From assembly GCF_000798815.1 (NCBI RefSeq), contig NZ_JTLD01000014.1, positions 62,001 to 126,000 of the forward strand: 64,000 nt of DNA, written 5' to 3'. The position numbers and the translations under genes are program-made. The DNA comes from Alistipes sp. ZOR0009 (GTDB lineage: Bacteria; Bacteroidota; Bacteroidia; Bacteroidales; ZOR0009). The notes beneath the pieces were generated by a model. It saw only the letters and a list, made by a program, of their open reading frames with translations. It made no database searches and was not told where the DNA came from. Below, in pieces: positions 1 through 9,223 of this stretch (position 1 is its first letter; the number at the start of each line of letters is the position of its first letter).

Positions 1-1332
1 TTTAATGGAGATTCGTTTGCCTGTTCCATTCCATCCTGTATTAACTAGATAAGCCTTTGCTCCATGCTCTTTCATCTTCGAAACAAGGGTTTTGGCATAC
101 ATTGTAGGATGAAGCGTTAAGAACGCTTCTCCAAATGCAGGAGAGAAGGAGGGAACAGGCTCTGTGATTCCACGTTCTGTTCCTGCTAGCTTGGAGGTGA
201 AACCGCAAAGGAAGTGGTATTGTGCTTGATTTTCATCAAGAATAGAAACGGGAGGAAGTACCCCAAATGCGTCTGCAGAAAGATAAATAACTTTTTTTGC
301 ATGTCCAGCGCGCGATGGGAGCACAATCTTGTTGATGAAGTAAATAGGATAAGATACGCGAGTGTTCTCAGTTTTAGAGGCATCTGAGAAATCGGGTGTT
401 CCATCTTCTTTAACCACCACATTTTCTAAAAGAGAGTCGCGGCGAATAGCATTCCATATGTCTGGTTCATTCTCTTTGCTCAGGTTAATGACCTTTGCGT
501 AGCAGCCTCCTTCTAGGTTAAATACGCCTTTTTCATCCCAACCATGCTCATCATCACCAATTAGGAAGCGTTTGGGGTCGGCAGAGAGGGTTGTTTTTCC
601 AGTACCAGACAAGCCAAAGAAGATTGCAACATCACCAGCTTCACCTACATTTGCAGAGCAGTGCATTGAGGCAATACCGCGAAGAGGCAGGTAGTAGTTT
701 TGCATCGAGAACATCCCCTTCTTCATCTCTCCTCCGTACCATGTTCCTCCAATAACCTGCATCCGTTCGGTAAGGTTAAAGCAAACAAAAACTTCAGAGT
801 TTAGACCTTGCTCTTTCCATTTGGGGGTAACGGCCTTAGAGGCGGCTAGTACGACAAAGTCTGGTTCTCCATAGTTTTCTAGCTCATAAAGAGATGGGCG
901 GATAAACATATTGGTGACAAAGTGTGCTTGCCAAGCAACTTCCATTACAAAGCGCACCTTCAGTCGGGTATCTGGGTTTGTTCCCGAATAGGTGTCTACC
1001 ACATAAAGTTTTTTCGAAGAGGATAGCTGATTTACCGCAATGCTCTTCAGGTCATTCCAGACTGCAGTATCCACTGGCTTGTTGATAACGCAATCCCACC
1101 AAATTGTATTTTCAGTGGTCGCATCCTTAACGATGTATCTATCTTTCGGCGACCGGCCTGTGAATTTCCCTGTATCTACAGATATGGCACCGGTGGTTGT
1201 TGGAATGCCTTTTTCGAAACCTTCATTTTTAGGATCGGTTTCGGCAATGTAAAGATCATCATAACTTGGGTTGTGGACGATTTCAAAATCACCAGCAACT
1301 CCATACTTGCGTAAATCTACTAGCTTACTCAT
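1..1332 (-). CDS. pckA: Phosphoenolpyruvate carboxykinase (ATP), 3' end cut off by the window edge
   Basis: Converts oxaloacetate and ATP to phosphoenolpyruvate and CO2 (gluconeogenesis, or the reverse in fermenting anaerobes). Read on the minus strand from the ATG at 1332, the frame is open for all 444 codons to the window edge. It begins [11 protein letters not shown] and contains [10 protein letters not shown], the kinase-1 loop [18 protein letters not shown], and near the edge GWNGTGKR, all hallmarks of the ATP-dependent family. The family is about 530-540 residues, so roughly 90 C-terminal residues lie outside the window. It is divergent from nothing nearby: a gap of about 960 bases separates it from the next gene. 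Identity is secure from the motifs. Confidence 0.96.
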   Translation of the reverse strand, partial: MSKLVDLRKYGVAGDFEIVHNPSYDDLYIAETDPKNEGFEKGIPTTTGAISVDTGKFTGRSPKDRYIVKDATTENTIWWDCVINKPVDTAVWNDLKSIAVNQLSSSKKLYVVDTYSGTNPDTRLKVRFVMEVAWQAHFVTNMFIRPSLYELENYGEPDFVVLAASKAVTPKWKEQGLNSEVFVCFNLTERMQVIGGTWYGGEMKKGMFSMQNYYLPLRGIASMHCSANVGEAGDVAIFFGLSGTGKTTLSADPKRFLIGDDEHGWDEKGVFNLEGGCYAKVINLSKENEPDIWNAIRRDSLLENVVVKEDGTPDFSDASKTENTRVSYPIYFINKIVLPSRAGHAKKVIYLSADAFGVLPPVSILDENQAQYHFLCGFTSKLAGTERGITEPVPSFSPAFGEAFLTLHPTMYAKTLVSKMKEHGAKAYLVNTGWNGTGKRISIK

Positions 1333-2241
1333 AGGGGTAATTTCTATTATAGTTGTAGTTAGTTTAATGAAAAACCGCTTACAGTTTTTGTGTAAAACGT
1401 CAATATTCTGTTTCATAATGAAACTTCAAGATGTTATATGCTTAACAATAGTAAGCAGAACGATGCATCTATCAGCACACTACGGAAGAATTGAGTTCAA
1501 ACGTTTGCATTAAAAAAGCTCTTTCAAAATACAAATTATTTACATACTGGTTGCCTTTTTCCTCATTTTGTTTAAAAAAGAGCTTATTTTTCTGTTGTTT
1601 CGTATTTTAAGGTAACGGGAGTCGTGATTTACTGCTTGTTTATCAGTTTTGTAGATTTTATGCATGCTTTTAAACACAAGTAAGGAGTGCTGTGTCATTT
1701 ATTCTTTACAAACTTTCATAAAAGGCGATTTTTTTAGGTCGATTTTTATGAATATTCGGTATTTGTAAATATTAACAGGATGTTTTAGTGTTTTTTGATA
1801 GGCTATTTGTGGTGCTTGGCTTTAAGTATCTGCAAAAACTATCCAAATATAGAGTTAGCCTGTAACGAATTTGCTATTGTAGCGTCATATTGACATAATC
1901 AAAATAGTAATTGAAGAAAAGGTTAAGATTTCAATAAGCCGAAATGGAGTTTGTTCTTATAGCAATTTCCGGTTAAGCATAGATGGGCTGAGAAAATTTC
2001 TTTTTTTAAGAGGTTTTAGGATCTGTTTAAAAGGATGAAATGTAGGGCTGGATTTGACTAAGATAAGTTTAATGTAATGTCTTGATTTGAATTAATTTAA
2101 CTTAATGGCTAGTGAAAGCTGAATCTTACCTTCCTGTTTTTGAAAAATAGCAGCAAATTTGCCATGTAGCGTACAACGGGTGTGGAAGACGAAATAAACC
2201 GAGTTAATACTGGTAATAAGTAGTTTAGTAACTATTTAAGA
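1333..2241. other. Long gene-free stretch upstream of pckA
   Basis: About 900 bases, A+T-rich, without a credible coding frame on either strand; the short plus-strand frame at 1271-1513 mostly overlaps pckA and has no recognisable product. The part next to 1332 must hold the pckA promoter, but I find no perfect TAnnTTTG box on the minus strand there. I recognise no tRNA, riboswitch or repeat. Confidence 0.6.
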
Positions 2242-2275
2242 TGAAGGAGGACAGCTGTGATAGCAGTCCTCCTTT
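2242..2275 (-). terminator. Hairpin terminator downstream of the nucleosidase gene
   Basis: Inverted repeat AAGGAGGAC...GTCCTCCTT with an additional GCT/AGC pairing and a short loop. It lies directly beyond the stop codon of the minus-strand nucleosidase gene. The T-tract is better on the plus side, so it may work in both directions. Confidence 0.65.
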
Positions 2276-2291
2276 TATGAAAGTGTTAATG

Positions 2292-3020
2292 CTAAATGTC
2301 GCTATTGCTTAGGTGCTCCACCACTTTGAAGCAGGCGTCCTTGAGTGAGATTGAAGCCATATGCAGGTTTTCGAGGAACTCCTCCTGTGTGGTCTTTTCC
2401 GAATCCATAAGGTCGGTTATTGATTTTATGCAAAAAAAAGGTTTTTCGTAAAGCGAGGCTACCCAAGCCATTGCTGCTGCTTCCATATCCTTTATTTCTC
2501 CTCCGATTTCGTTGATGGTGCGTTCATCAACTTCAGGCATGTCTAATGAATTACCTGAAGTAACCACGCCCTGCTTGAATCCTAGGCGTGCAGCCAATAC
2601 CGAAGTGTTAAAGGTGGGGTATCGTCCCACTCCATAGGCGTCCCAACCAGGAATAGGAATACGGCGATCGTGGAAAACGATGTACTTGTGACTTAGGTAA
2701 ACATTGCCAATCTGCGAGCCATTACGGGCAAACGCACCTGCAGTTCCTGCGTTAATAATCAAATCAGGGTTGAAATGTTCGATGGCTAGATGGGCCGCAA
2801 GTGTTGCGGGTTGAGTTCCCACTAGGTCGACCCCCAGTTGCTGATCTTTCCCGTTTACTACTACCATTAACTCGATATTTTTGTATACTCCTTTATAGGC
2901 AATTGGTGGAAGAGCTCCGAAAAGATTGGGATGGTGTATTAGTCCAAAATGCTCAATCAATGGTTTTGCTTCTGCTGGTATTGCTATGAGAAAGCAGAGT
3001 TTTGATACCTTCATTTTCAT
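2292..3020 (-). CDS. 5'-methylthioadenosine/S-adenosylhomocysteine nucleosidase-like protein
   Basis: Member of the PNP/UDP phosphorylase superfamily, 242 residues. Visible are the substrate loop IINAGTAGAF, the ribose-binding segment DMEAAAMAWVA with the acidic residue that binds the ribose, and ITDLMD, where the catalytic Asp normally sits. This pattern is typical of nucleosidases that cleave methylthioadenosine or S-adenosylhomocysteine to adenine and the thio-ribose, recycling SAM by-products in the cytoplasm. The two Met codons at the start (3020 and 3014) are both possible. It stands alone, with its own promoter (3074-3104) and terminator. The exact substrate cannot be read from the sequence; a related purine nucleosidase is possible. 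Confidence 0.85.
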   Translation of the reverse strand: MKMKVSKLCFLIAIPAEAKPLIEHFGLIHHPNLFGALPPIAYKGVYKNIELMVVVNGKDQQLGVDLVGTQPATLAAHLAIEHFNPDLIINAGTAGAFARNGSQIGNVYLSHKYIVFHDRRIPIPGWDAYGVGRYPTFNTSVLAARLGFKQGVVTSGNSLDMPEVDERTINEIGGEIKDMEAAAMAWVASLYEKPFFCIKSITDLMDSEKTTQEEFLENLHMASISLKDACFKVVEHLSNSDI

Positions 3021-3073
3021 TTAATTAATTACGGTTCTGGCAAGATGGTGATTTTAATGCACCTCATTTTCCC

Positions 3074-3104
3074 CAAAAGTAGCGGCAAAAAAAATGATTT
3101 CAAA
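3074..3104 (-). promoter_or_regulatory. Bacteroidota-type promoter of the nucleosidase gene
   Basis: On the minus strand TTTG (3104-3101), a 19-base spacer and TACTTTTG (3081-3074) match the -33 TTTG / -7 TAnnTTTG arrangement of the Bacteroidota primary sigma factor. The expected start of transcription is about 45 bases before the ATG. Confidence 0.6.
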
Positions 3105-3177
3105 ACAGATGTATTCCGCTTGCAATTCTAAATAAACGTGAACATCTTTAAACGTTAAAAAATTAAGTTGAGGGAAT

Positions 3178-4353
3178 ATGAGAAAGGGATTTTATGTGCT
3201 GCTTGTAGGAGTACTGGCCGTTTCGTGCGTATCTACCACGAAAGTATACCGTGCTCCGTTTTACAAGATGAATAAGAGGGATGTGGTGTATATTGAAAAA
3301 GCCGACTCATCATTTATTTACTCCGATGCGCAACTCGAAAAATATGGTGATGCCTACAAGTTTACTCCGGACAAAAAGGTCGAATCCTTTTATCGTATCG
3401 ATAGCCTACTTTACAAAGAGCTGAAATCGCTGCGCTACAAGCCACAAATTATAGACAAGGGTATTCCAAAAGAGGCTAAAGGAATTATTATAACCTATAA
3501 AGATTACTGGATTAACGAATCTGATCCGTCATTTTACAGATTTTGGCTTAAAGGGATGTCGCTAAAAGATTCCTCCGTTTCGATGATCTATGAAGGTGCC
3601 GCCATTCAATCTACTGGCCGGAATACCCCTGTAAAGGAAGTTCGTCAGTCTATTTTGGAACTTATCACCCCGGGAATTGAACAGGAACCCGATGAGACTG
3701 AATACTATGTGAGTGCAGATGATGATATCTTTCCTAAATCTAAATTTTATCTTGCCGCCAACTATGGTACGGGTAAGTGTTTTGGTAACTCCCTTAGCAA
3801 TGTCGATCCTTCGGAAGTAGCTCACCGTGATGCTTTAAAAAAGGGGACTATCTATAATGGCGATTTAGCCTATTTTTTTAAACCATTTTATGGCGCAGGT
3901 GTAACATTCTCGTCATTTGCATCAAGTACCGAGAAAGGGACAATTGTCGATCAGATTAATCCTAGTAAAAATAGGTACTTGTCTGACCAGATTGCTATTT
4001 CCTACGTTGGTCCTGCCTTTTATGTCCGTAACCTGTTTTTTAAAGGGCGTATGTCGGCCGTATTTTCCGCATCAGCGGGTTATTTATTGTACAAAGACAC
4101 CCAAAAAGAGTATACTAAACCTGATTTTTCAGATGCTACACCGCTTAATAATAACATGTCGGCAAATGGTGCTGGTGGTAAATTGGGCGTTAGCCTCGAG
4201 TACATTATCACACCCAATGTTGGTGTTGGATTAAGCGCAGGGCTGGGACTTGGTCGTTTATCGGTTACTGATCCTCGTGCCACCGATAATCCTACACAAA
4301 AATTGTGGATGAACCATTTTTCTATAGGTTTAGGCTTGCGTTTATATAAATAA
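3178..4353 (+). CDS. Unknown lipoprotein with beta-strand-rich C-terminal half
   Basis: 391 residues, family not recognised. The N terminus is a lipoprotein signal (MRKGFYVLLVGVLAVSC, lipid-attachment Cys at residue 17), so the protein is probably anchored in an envelope membrane. The first 170 residues look soluble. From about residue 185 onward the sequence alternates Gly/aromatic strands (for example FKPFYGAGVTF and GVGLSAGLGLGRLS) and ends in an aromatic/positively charged strand LGLRLYK, resembling an outer membrane beta-barrel end. A lipid anchor plus barrel-like C terminus is unusual, so the barrel reading is an inference. It is a single gene with a strong terminator after it. Confidence 0.7.
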   Translation: MRKGFYVLLVGVLAVSCVSTTKVYRAPFYKMNKRDVVYIEKADSSFIYSDAQLEKYGDAYKFTPDKKVESFYRIDSLLYKELKSLRYKPQIIDKGIPKEAKGIIITYKDYWINESDPSFYRFWLKGMSLKDSSVSMIYEGAAIQSTGRNTPVKEVRQSILELITPGIEQEPDETEYYVSADDDIFPKSKFYLAANYGTGKCFGNSLSNVDPSEVAHRDALKKGTIYNGDLAYFFKPFYGAGVTFSSFASSTEKGTIVDQINPSKNRYLSDQIAISYVGPAFYVRNLFFKGRMSAVFSASAGYLLYKDTQKEYTKPDFSDATPLNNNMSANGAGGKLGVSLEYIITPNVGVGLSAGLGLGRLSVTDPRATDNPTQKLWMNHFSIGLGLRLYK

Positions 4354-4358
4354 AAGCT

Positions 4359-4398
4359 CCTAAAAGGGCTCAATGTTAATATATTGAGCTCTTTTAGG
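4359..4398. terminator. Bidirectional hairpin terminator between convergent genes
   Basis: CCTAAAAG-G-GCTCAAT pairs with ATTGAGC-T-CTTTTAGG around a GTTAAT loop, with A/T runs in both stem bases. It lies just after the lipoprotein gene and before the 3' end of the converging prmA. Confidence 0.85.
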
Positions 4399-4458
4399 AA
4401 ATGTTATATTTTAAAGCAACCAAAATTTTTAGCCTTTTTCCTCAAGGTATTTCAGATG

Positions 4459-5301
4459 CTATTTTTCAAAAGCTAGGAACGCCCATTTGTTTCGTCTGTT
4501 TTCACCAACTTTCTTAAGTCGTAACGCTGCTGCAGATACTTCTATAGCAGGGATATCCTCCAGTAAAATACCACTAAACATGATGGTAGCACCTTGTTTC
4601 ATCGATTGATAGTAGGTTGGCATATCTTTAATTAAGATGTTGCGATTGATATTGGCTAGTACTAAATCATATTTGTTTGGTGATGTGAGGAGGGAGGCGT
4701 CTCCGCAGAATACATTCATTTGGCCTGCAACATTATTGAATTGAGCATTTTCAACAGCACTCTCGTACGACCACGAGTCGATATCTATAGCATCAACCAG
4801 CGCAGCACCACGCATTGCTGCTAAAATGCCAAGAACACCTGTCCCTGTTCCCATGTCAAGCACATTTTTGTTCGTGCAGTCGTGCTTTAGAATTCCAGAT
4901 GCCATTAAGTAGGTTGTTTCATGGTGTCCTGTCCCAAAGGCCATTTTGGGTTCCATTACAATGCGATAGTTGTACTCTTTCTCAACGTTATGGAAATGAG
5001 CTAAAAGAATACATTCGTCGTCTATAATAATGGGGTCAAAATTAGACTCCCATACGGCATTCCAGTTTTGGGATATAATTTTGGTATGCTCTATTGTCGG
5101 AGTACTTTGATGCTCTAATGTAATTTGCTTGATCGAATCAAAGACTACTTCATTAAATTCATTTTCTTGAATGTAAGCGTTAAAACCATGCTCTATATCC
5201 GTAAAACTTTCATAACCAGCATCACCTAGTTCTGCAACTAGTATTTCTGCCAATTCATCGTTGTAGGGAGTAAGCGTAACCTTTAGCTCTATGTAGTCCA
5301 T
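4459..5301 (-). CDS. prmA: Ribosomal protein L11 methyltransferase
   Basis: SAM-dependent methyltransferase that methylates lysines and the N terminus of ribosomal protein L11. The 280-residue protein has an N-terminal L11-recognition domain (about residues 1-110) and a class I methyltransferase fold with VLDMGTGTGVLGI (motif I), an acidic residue ending strand 2 (AIDID) and the NPPY-equivalent loop LVLANINRN. The segment MAFGTGHHETT before motif I is characteristic of PrmA. Length matches Bacteroidota PrmA proteins. The gene converges on the lipoprotein gene and is divergent from meaB. Confidence 0.95.
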   Translation of the reverse strand: MDYIELKVTLTPYNDELAEILVAELGDAGYESFTDIEHGFNAYIQENEFNEVVFDSIKQITLEHQSTPTIEHTKIISQNWNAVWESNFDPIIIDDECILLAHFHNVEKEYNYRIVMEPKMAFGTGHHETTYLMASGILKHDCTNKNVLDMGTGTGVLGILAAMRGAALVDAIDIDSWSYESAVENAQFNNVAGQMNVFCGDASLLTSPNKYDLVLANINRNILIKDMPTYYQSMKQGATIMFSGILLEDIPAIEVSAAALRLKKVGENRRNKWAFLAFEK

Positions 5302-5465
5302 TTTATTAGGTATGATAAATGATGGTGTAAAGGTAAGATTTAAGAGGTTAAGATGAAAGAGGGGAGAGATGAGGCAGGAGTGCTTTTGTTACGTGGATCA
5401 AGTTCAAAATGGTTTTGCATCGATCTATGTCCTATTCGTATTTCGTTTTTATGTTATATATCCGT

Positions 5466-5500
5466 TTTGGTAGTTTCCTGTTCGGATTGTTTTAATTTTG
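5466..5500 (+). promoter_or_regulatory. Probable promoter of meaB
   Basis: TTTG at 5466-5469 and a perfect TAATTTTG box at 5493-5500 (TAnnTTTG). The 23-base spacer is slightly longer than usual. The box is 34 bases before the ATG. Confidence 0.5.
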
Positions 5501-5534
5501 CCTAGAACATTTAGGTTCGTCAAAGAGTATCGCT

Positions 5535-6626
5535 ATGGAAGAAAAAGATGCTAAAAGCGCATTGAGCGTAAATAGTGGCGTAGAACAACCACCAATTGTA
5601 AATCCCAACGCCTTCGCGCAATTTAAGCGTAAAAAACGGAATCCGTTGACTCTCGAAGAGTATGTTGATGGGATTCGTTCAGGGAATAGAACAATTTTAA
5701 GTCAAGCTATTACCTTAATAGAAAGCTCATTGCCAGAGCATAATGAGTTGGCTCAGCAAATTATAGAACGGTGCTTACCATATACCGGAAATTCTGTTCG
5801 TATTGGTATTACAGGAGTTCCTGGTGTTGGAAAGAGTACTTTCATTGAAGCCATCGGCAGTCAAATTACAGCTTTGGGTCATCAGCTGGCGGTACTTGCG
5901 ATAGATCCGAGTTCCGAGCGTTCTAAAGGAAGTATTCTTGGAGATAAAACACGGATGGAAACATTGTGTGCTGATCCAAAGGCATTTATTAGGCCAAGTC
6001 CTTCGGCTGGATCTTTGGGTGGAGTGGCCCGCAAAACGCGTGAATCAATTATTCTTTGTGAAGCAGCTGGGTTTGACGTTATTTTTATAGAAACAGTTGG
6101 TGTTGGTCAGTCCGAGACTGCGGTGCATTCAATGGTTGATTTCTTTTTGTTGCTGATGCTGGCTGGTGCGGGAGATGAGCTGCAGGGAATAAAGCGAGGT
6201 ATTATGGAAATGGCAGATTTAATTGCCATTACAAAGGCCGATGGCGCCAATGCCATGAAAGCGAAGTCCGCCAAAATTGAGTACCAAAGCGCTCTAATGC
6301 TATTCCCAGCAACAGAATCAGGTTGGAGTCCTTTGGTCGAAACGTGCTCGTCGGTTGATAAGGTTGGAATCATGAAGATATGGGAGCATATCGAGTCCTA
6401 CACAAGTCTTGTTAAGAGCAATAATTTTTTCTACACCAGACGAAAAGAGCAGGCGAAGTATTGGATGATAGAGGCTATCAATAATAGCTTGATGAGAAAT
6501 TTTTACGGGAATGAAGCAGTAAAAGAGAATCTCGAAATTTTGGAAGAGATGGTTTTGGAAGATAAAATAAGCTCATTTGCTGCAGCAAAAAAACTGCTTT
6601 CAATATATTTCAGTAGCCAAAAGTAG
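5535..6626 (+). CDS. meaB: Methylmalonyl-CoA mutase-associated GTPase MeaB
   Basis: G3E-family P-loop GTPase that guards cobalamin loading of methylmalonyl-CoA mutase, an enzyme of propionate/succinate metabolism in Bacteroidota. The 363-residue protein has the Walker A loop GVPGVGKST (about residues 94-102), the family-specific SSERSKGSILGDKTRM switch segment, ETVGVGQSE (G3 region) and TKADGANA (base recognition). A C-terminal helical dimerisation arm follows. The first 30 residues are a charged extension typical of Bacteroidales members. The mutase genes are not in the window. The older name ArgK refers to the same family; an arginine kinase role is not supported. Confidence 0.95.
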   Translation: MEEKDAKSALSVNSGVEQPPIVNPNAFAQFKRKKRNPLTLEEYVDGIRSGNRTILSQAITLIESSLPEHNELAQQIIERCLPYTGNSVRIGITGVPGVGKSTFIEAIGSQITALGHQLAVLAIDPSSERSKGSILGDKTRMETLCADPKAFIRPSPSAGSLGGVARKTRESIILCEAAGFDVIFIETVGVGQSETAVHSMVDFFLLLMLAGAGDELQGIKRGIMEMADLIAITKADGANAMKAKSAKIEYQSALMLFPATESGWSPLVETCSSVDKVGIMKIWEHIESYTSLVKSNNFFYTRRKEQAKYWMIEAINNSLMRNFYGNEAVKENLEILEEMVLEDKISSFAAAKKLLSIYFSSQK

Positions 6627-6647
6627 CTTTATCATATACTGGTTATA

Positions 6648-6682
6648 CGGCTTTGAGAATACTTCTCGAGGCCGTTTTTTTG
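6648..6682 (+). terminator. Terminator of meaB
   Basis: ACGGCTTTGAGAA pairs with TTCTCGAGGCCGT (13 base pairs including G-T pairs, loop TAC) followed by seven T residues. Confidence 0.85.
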
Positions 6683-6793
6683 TATAAAAATGAGGCTCTT
6701 TGGGATTTTAAATCAAAATACTCCCGATTTTGTTAACTTGTGATTTTTATTTCTGCATTATGCAAGAATTAATTATTAACTAATAGTTTGAAA

Positions 6794-7909
6794 ATGAAGA
6801 AGTATTTGTTCTTAGCATTAGTGGTGCTATTGCTAGCATCGTGCACCCAGAATCGTTATACGATTACCGGGGAGTTGAAAGGTAATGCTTTACCCACAAA
6901 AGTCTACCTTAAACTGTTAATGGGAGAGGATGAACCCAAAACGATTGACAGTGTAGATGTGAAGGATGGCAAATTTGTAATTAAAGGTACAGTAGAGTCT
7001 CCTGAGTTCGCCGTTTTACAGCTTACTAACGACATCTATTTTCCTATAATTTTAGAAAAAGGAGAGGTAAAGTTGGAAGCAGACCTCGACAAGGTGGCCG
7101 ATTTTAAATTGTCTGGTACGGCTGGTAATCAGAAATTTGTTGAATTTAGAAACAGCGATAAAGCGTTTCGTTTTAAGATGGATTCAATCTATCAAAAATA
7201 TGTAAATGCTCAGGTTGCTGGGAAATTAACCGCTGATCTAGATAAGAGTATCAAGGATTCGTATGATGCAATCAATCAGAGTCGTACGCTATTTGTGGAG
7301 AAGTTTATTAAGGATAATACAGGAAGCATCGCTTCTGCTGCTATTTTATCTCAAGAAAAGTACGGTTTAGCACCCGAAAAATTCGAGGAACTATTTAATG
7401 CTTTATCTAAAGATTTGGCGGAATGTCATGTCGTTAAGGCAATGCAAAAGGATGTAAGCATTTTAAAGGCAACTGCAGTTGGGCAGCCTTTCCTTGATTT
7501 TAAACTGCCAGATACTAATGGGAAAGAGTTCGCTTTTTCTTCGATTGCGGCTAATTCTAAGCTGGTGCTCCTCGATTTTTGGGCCTCTTGGTGTGGCCCT
7601 TGTCGTGCAGAAAATCCTCATGTAGTGAAGATTTACGAGAAGTATAAGAGTGTAGGCCTTCAGATTGTTGGTGTTTCTTTAGATGAGAAAAAAAGCAAAT
7701 GGTTGGAGGCTATTCAGAAGGATGCCATTACGTGGATTCAACTTTCCGATCTGAAAGGGTGGAAATCTAGCGCTGCGGCCATTTATGGCGTAAAGGCTAT
7801 TCCTGCAACATACCTTATTAGTGGAGGCAAAATTGTTGCTCGAGATTTGAGAGGAGATGCTTTAGATGCAAAGATTGCTGAAATTTTAGGAACTTCTGGC
7901 GGTAAGTAA
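6794..7909 (+). CDS. Thioredoxin-fold lipoprotein (DUF4369 + AhpC/TSA-Redoxin)
   Basis: Envelope thiol:disulfide oxidoreductase of the TlpA/ResA group. The start is set at ATG 6794 rather than the in-frame TTG two codons upstream, because it gives a clean lipoprotein signal (MKKYLFLALVVLLLASC, Cys 17). Residues about 22-115 match the DUF4369 pattern (GELKGNALPTKVYLKL, DSVDVKDGKFVIKG), followed by a helical linker. The C-terminal redoxin domain carries the redox motif WCGPC at residues 266-270, with the cis-Pro region IPATYLIS. The partner is unknown; such proteins usually reduce or isomerise envelope disulfides. Single gene with its own terminator. Confidence 0.9.
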   Translation: MKKYLFLALVVLLLASCTQNRYTITGELKGNALPTKVYLKLLMGEDEPKTIDSVDVKDGKFVIKGTVESPEFAVLQLTNDIYFPIILEKGEVKLEADLDKVADFKLSGTAGNQKFVEFRNSDKAFRFKMDSIYQKYVNAQVAGKLTADLDKSIKDSYDAINQSRTLFVEKFIKDNTGSIASAAILSQEKYGLAPEKFEELFNALSKDLAECHVVKAMQKDVSILKATAVGQPFLDFKLPDTNGKEFAFSSIAANSKLVLLDFWASWCGPCRAENPHVVKIYEKYKSVGLQIVGVSLDEKKSKWLEAIQKDAITWIQLSDLKGWKSSAAAIYGVKAIPATYLISGGKIVARDLRGDALDAKIAEILGTSGGK

Positions 7910-7927
7910 GCATAGTTGAGTATATAG

Positions 7928-7965
7928 AAAACTCCATCATACGACTGTTTGATGGAGTTTTTATT
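7928..7965 (+). terminator. Terminator of the thioredoxin-fold lipoprotein gene
   Basis: AAAACTCCATCA pairs with TGATGGAGTTTT, followed by TTATTTTTT. It excludes upstream start codons for the next gene, such as the ATG at 7949 that lies within the stem. Confidence 0.88.
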
Positions 7966-8028
7966 TTTTGAAAAAGCGACTTTAATACAGGTTAATCCTA
8001 TTATATTTCTAGGTTATCTCAGAAATAC

Positions 8029-8036
8029 TAAATTTG
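8029..8036 (+). promoter_or_regulatory. Probable promoter (-7 box) of the wbp gene group
   Basis: TAAATTTG is a perfect TAnnTTTG box 33 bases before the ATG at 8069. The -33 element is weak (a T-rich stretch around 8003-8009). Confidence 0.5.
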
Positions 8037-8068
8037 TGGACTTCAATATATACAAAATACGGATAAGG

Positions 8069-9208
8069 ATGGGGCATATTAGTATGGTAGACCTAAAAGG
8101 TCAGTACTACAAAATAAAAGATGAGATTGACAGCAAAATGCAGGAGGTTATTGATACCGCTGCGTTTATTAAAGGTCCTCAGGTTAGAACTTTTGAATGT
8201 CATTTGTCTAGGTATTTAAATGTAAACCATGTTATTACATGTGGTAATGGAACTGATGCATTGCAAATAGCCTTAATGGCTTTAGGGTTAAAGCATGGAG
8301 ACGAAGTTATTACTGCAGACTTTACTTTTATTGCCACAGTTGAGGTTGTTGCTCTATTGGGGCTGAAGCCTGTTCTTGTAGATGTTGATCCCGAGACTTA
8401 TACCATCGACATTGAAAAGTTGGAAAAGGCAATAACGCCACGAACCAAGGCTATTATCCCTGTCCATTTATTCGGTCAGTGCGCAGATATGGAGCCAATC
8501 CTACAGCTGGCTCATAAGCATAAACTGTTTGTTATAGAAGATACCGCGCAGGCAACTGGTGCCACCTATACTTTTTCGGATGGAACTGTGATGCATGCAG
8601 GTACGATGGGGGATATAGGAACTACCTCTTTCTTTCCTTCTAAAAATTTGGGCTGCTTTGGTGATGGAGGGGCATTATTTGTTAAAGATGACAATATTGC
8701 AGATAGGGTAAGAATGGTTGCAAACCACGGAATGAAGGTTCGCTACCATCATGATATGATCGGTGTTAACTCAAGGCTCGACACCTTGCAGGCTGCAGTT
8801 TTAGATGTTAAGCTGAAATATCTCGATCAGTATAATAAGGCTCGCTGCGCGGCAGCAGATTTTTACGATAATGCATTTGCTGATGTAGCAGGCGTATCAA
8901 TACCTGTTAGAGCAGAAAACTCAACGCATATTTTCCACCAGTATACGCTCGTTTTAGACGCTTGGGTTAATCGAGATGATTTGATGAAATTTCTTGATAG
9001 CAAAGGAATTCCGTCTATGGTTTACTACCCAATTCCACTTCATAGGCAAGAGGCTATGGGGATTGCAAAAGGTAACGATAGAGATTTTCCTGTAACAGAG
9101 ATGCTTTGTTCCCGAGTTTTTTCATTGCCAATGCATACCGAATTAGATGCTGAGCAGCAAAAGTATATATCTGATTCTGTTATTGAGTTTTTATCTCAAA
9201 ATAAATAG
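8069..9208 (+). CDS. wbpE: UDP-3-keto-sugar aminotransferase (WbpE/WlbC type, DegT/DnrJ family)
   Basis: PLP-dependent sugar aminotransferase, 379 residues, predicted to transaminate UDP-2-acetamido-3-keto-hexuronic acid at C3. Hallmarks: CGNGTDALQIAL (cofactor phosphate binding), EDTAQATGA and SFFPSKNLGCFGDGG with the internal-aldimine Lys in PSKNLG. The start is placed at 8069 (MGHISMVDLKGQ); a longer frame opens at 7949 but would run through the preceding terminator and the promoter box. The start MVDLKGQY at 8084 is also possible. It leads a tight plus-strand group with the acetyltransferase, oxidoreductase and dehydrogenase of the same pathway. The family assignment is firm; the substrate comes from that gene company. 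Confidence 0.88.
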   Translation: MGHISMVDLKGQYYKIKDEIDSKMQEVIDTAAFIKGPQVRTFECHLSRYLNVNHVITCGNGTDALQIALMALGLKHGDEVITADFTFIATVEVVALLGLKPVLVDVDPETYTIDIEKLEKAITPRTKAIIPVHLFGQCADMEPILQLAHKHKLFVIEDTAQATGATYTFSDGTVMHAGTMGDIGTTSFFPSKNLGCFGDGGALFVKDDNIADRVRMVANHGMKVRYHHDMIGVNSRLDTLQAAVLDVKLKYLDQYNKARCAAADFYDNAFADVAGVSIPVRAENSTHIFHQYTLVLDAWVNRDDLMKFLDSKGIPSMVYYPIPLHRQEAMGIAKGNDRDFPVTEMLCSRVFSLPMHTELDAEQQKYISDSVIEFLSQNK

Positions 9209-9223
9209 GTTAGTCTATTCCTA

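Noticed and set aside
1271-1513. 80-residue plus-strand frame upstream of pckA
   Set aside because: Overlaps the pckA start on the other strand and has no family features.
7949-8068. Longer N terminus of the WbpE-type aminotransferase
   Set aside because: It would be encoded by the preceding terminator and the promoter box; family proteins begin near MVDLKGQ.
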